Part shown: positions 62,955 to 64,000 of the stretch, piece after piece
Position numbering within the stretch: the stretch's first letter is position 1
Layout of the letters: each line of letters opens with the position of its first letter
Source of the DNA: Blattamonas nauphoetae
Taxonomy: Eukaryota; Preaxostyla; Oxymonadida
Assembly: GCA_033064195.1 (NCBI GenBank)
Contig: JARBJD010000109.1
Location: 124,001-188,000 of the forward strand
Direction: 5' to 3'
Length of the DNA stretch: 64,000 bases
Translations under genes and position numbers: made by a program
The notes under the pieces: generated by a model
Databases searched by the model: none
Told to the model about the DNA's origin: nothing
The model's input: the letters and a program-made list of their open reading frames with translations, nothing else

Positions 62955-64000
62955 ATGACACAACTCTGGAAAGTGAAGCAACAAATCAGAGAAGTTAGAG
63001 AACTCTTTCCAAACACTCAATTCGCATTTACTGATGGTCGAACGTACAATCCAGACAGCTCAAACAAGCAACATCACTATTCATTTCTCCTGGCAATGCT
63101 TCAACACCCAGATGTTGGATATCGAAATCCTAATCCAACAGCATATCTTAATATCACTTTAATTCCGAAATTCCTGAATGAAGTGAGACAACGACGACAA
63201 ATCGAACAAGCACAGTTCATTCAGAAACAGAATGAACAGAACAACAACGGAATGATGAATGAAGAGGATCATAATGTCATCATCATGGACATGAAAGCAA
63301 ATCCAAGAGTGAACGAAACTGAATTGAAAAAGCAAGTGTTCAAGATTACGAGGAAACTGAAATCAATTGAAGAGAAACTGATGGATCATTGGATGAAGAA
63401 TCTCTTGATCATTCAAAAGAAAAATGAACAGATGGAATCAAGAACAGTGAAGGAATTTGATGGATTCAATGAATGCATCTTGCTAGCTGAACCAAGAGAC
63501 AAACTTGCCTTCAATGAATGTCTGACAAATGCACGAAAGAAGTTCAAGAAGAATGAGATCGAGAAAGTGAGTGACAATGGAAAACCGTATCAGCTGTATT
63601 TTCACAATCATCTGAAGAACGTTGAGGAAATCACAACCTTCATCAAAGCGGTGTACGACAAAGAGAAGGATCGTCCATTCAAGATTAGTATCGACTTTGG
63701 AAAGATCGTAGAAAGAAAAGACAAAGAAGAAACACTGTACAATGACTTCAGACCAGAACTGGAGAACACATCAAAGAGTTTCCCAACTGTTATTAGAAGT
63801 GAAGCAGACATCAATGAGTATTCCAAGTATGCAATCAATCTGATCAAAGAATCCCAAGAAAGAACTCTAATGGACACAAAGACAATGTTTATTGCCTTCC
63901 ACTCAATTCTGGTTGCAGTGTACAGATTCCCAGTTGCAGGAAAAGCGAACGCTATTCTAACTGAACACATAAAAACATACAACGTTCGGTACGTCGATTC
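62955..64000 (+). CDS. Long protein of the virus-like element, continuing past the window
   Basis: ATG at 62955 opens a frame that remains open to the right edge, giving 348 residues. It starts M-T-Q-L-W-K-V-K-Q-Q-I-R. Residues about 120-190 form a charged helical region, and the later part includes K-I-S-I-D-F-G-K-I-V and F-I-A-F-H-S-I-L-V-A-V-Y. By size, position and the D-F-G-like strand, it could be the N-terminal region of a large replication protein such as a protein-primed DNA polymerase. No catalytic motif lies in the visible part, so this is a suggestion only. Confidence 0.4.
   Translation, partial: MTQLWKVKQQIREVRELFPNTQFAFTDGRTYNPDSSNKQHHYSFLLAMLQHPDVGYRNPNPTAYLNITLIPKFLNEVRQRRQIEQAQFIQKQNEQNNNGMMNEEDHNVIIMDMKANPRVNETELKKQVFKITRKLKSIEEKLMDHWMKNLLIIQKKNEQMESRTVKEFDGFNECILLAEPRDKLAFNECLTNARKKFKKNEIEKVSDNGKPYQLYFHNHLKNVEEITTFIKAVYDKEKDRPFKISIDFGKIVERKDKEETLYNDFRPELENTSKSFPTVIRSEADINEYSKYAINLIKESQERTLMDTKTMFIAFHSILVAVYRFPVAGKANAILTEHIKTYNVRYVD

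Larger units (their letters stand above)
62486..64000 (+). mobile_element. Virus-like element (Polinton/giant-virus kin), left part only
   Basis: Two tightly packed same-strand genes, 43 bp apart, share a T-rich box before their starts and have no introns. Their composition (high K, E, N and Q) differs from host genes nearby. The first encodes a duplicated small domain of the type found in large DNA viruses and Polinton-like elements; the second is a long protein that continues past the window. The visible part looks whole, and low apparent decay suggests a young copy. The family is uncertain and no capsid or integrase gene is in view. The left boundary may lie in the repeats from 61645. Confidence 0.45.

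Overview
The window is eukaryotic nuclear DNA from a gene-dense protist. Nearly every stretch encodes protein, neighbouring genes often diverge from start codons less than 100 bp apart, and many genes become coherent only after removal of GT-AG introns, a large share of them 29 to 40 nt long. A secreted beta-helix surface protein with recurring C-S-F / N-x-S-F motifs, a hemerythrin-like domain, a Crinkler/RHS-type ATPase and a virus-like element together suggest an oxymonad-type anaerobic flagellate (Preaxostyla, something like Blattamonas). That assignment is inference; the code looks standard, since TAA and TGA end the well-supported genes.

Left part (1-22.3 kb): a two-pass membrane protein with a C-terminal hemerythrin-like domain; a large N-glycosylated type I membrane protein; a small cysteine-rich membrane protein; a HAD phosphatase; CHMP7 (ESCRT-III); a Cdt1-like replication factor; a RAD17-like checkpoint clamp loader; a 2274-residue beta-propeller protein with a tail of S-F-F repeats; and a secreted beta-helix protein anchored by one C-terminal membrane segment. 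Cdt1-like and RAD17 are tandem on the minus strand, but nothing in the sequence shows shared regulation.

Transposon stack (22.55-26.10 kb): three DNA elements nested in one another. The outer one has 137-bp terminal inverted repeats and a TA duplication. A Tc1/mariner DD34E element, also with a TA duplication and ten 20-bp subterminal repeats at each end, sits inside it. A foldback element sits in its right terminal repeat. A tRNA-like pol III unit lies in the outer element. The stack splits a 68-codon host reading frame.

Middle and right (26.1-60.5 kb): an F-box/LRR protein, VPS25 (ESCRT-II), a Crinkler/RHS-like P-loop protein, a casein kinase 2 beta subunit with an unusually long tail, a 3452-residue Greatwall/Rim15-type AGC kinase with a split kinase domain and an H-C-D catalytic loop, an 1811-residue armadillo-like protein, and a poorly resolved multi-exon locus. 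VPS25 and CHMP7 indicate that parts of both ESCRT-II and ESCRT-III are present.

Right end (60.5-64 kb): repeats (hairpin units, tRNA-like heads, an 8-bp microsatellite, a 346-bp tandem duplication), then the start of a virus-like element that runs off the window. Its two visible genes share an almost identical AT-rich box that abuts their start codons.
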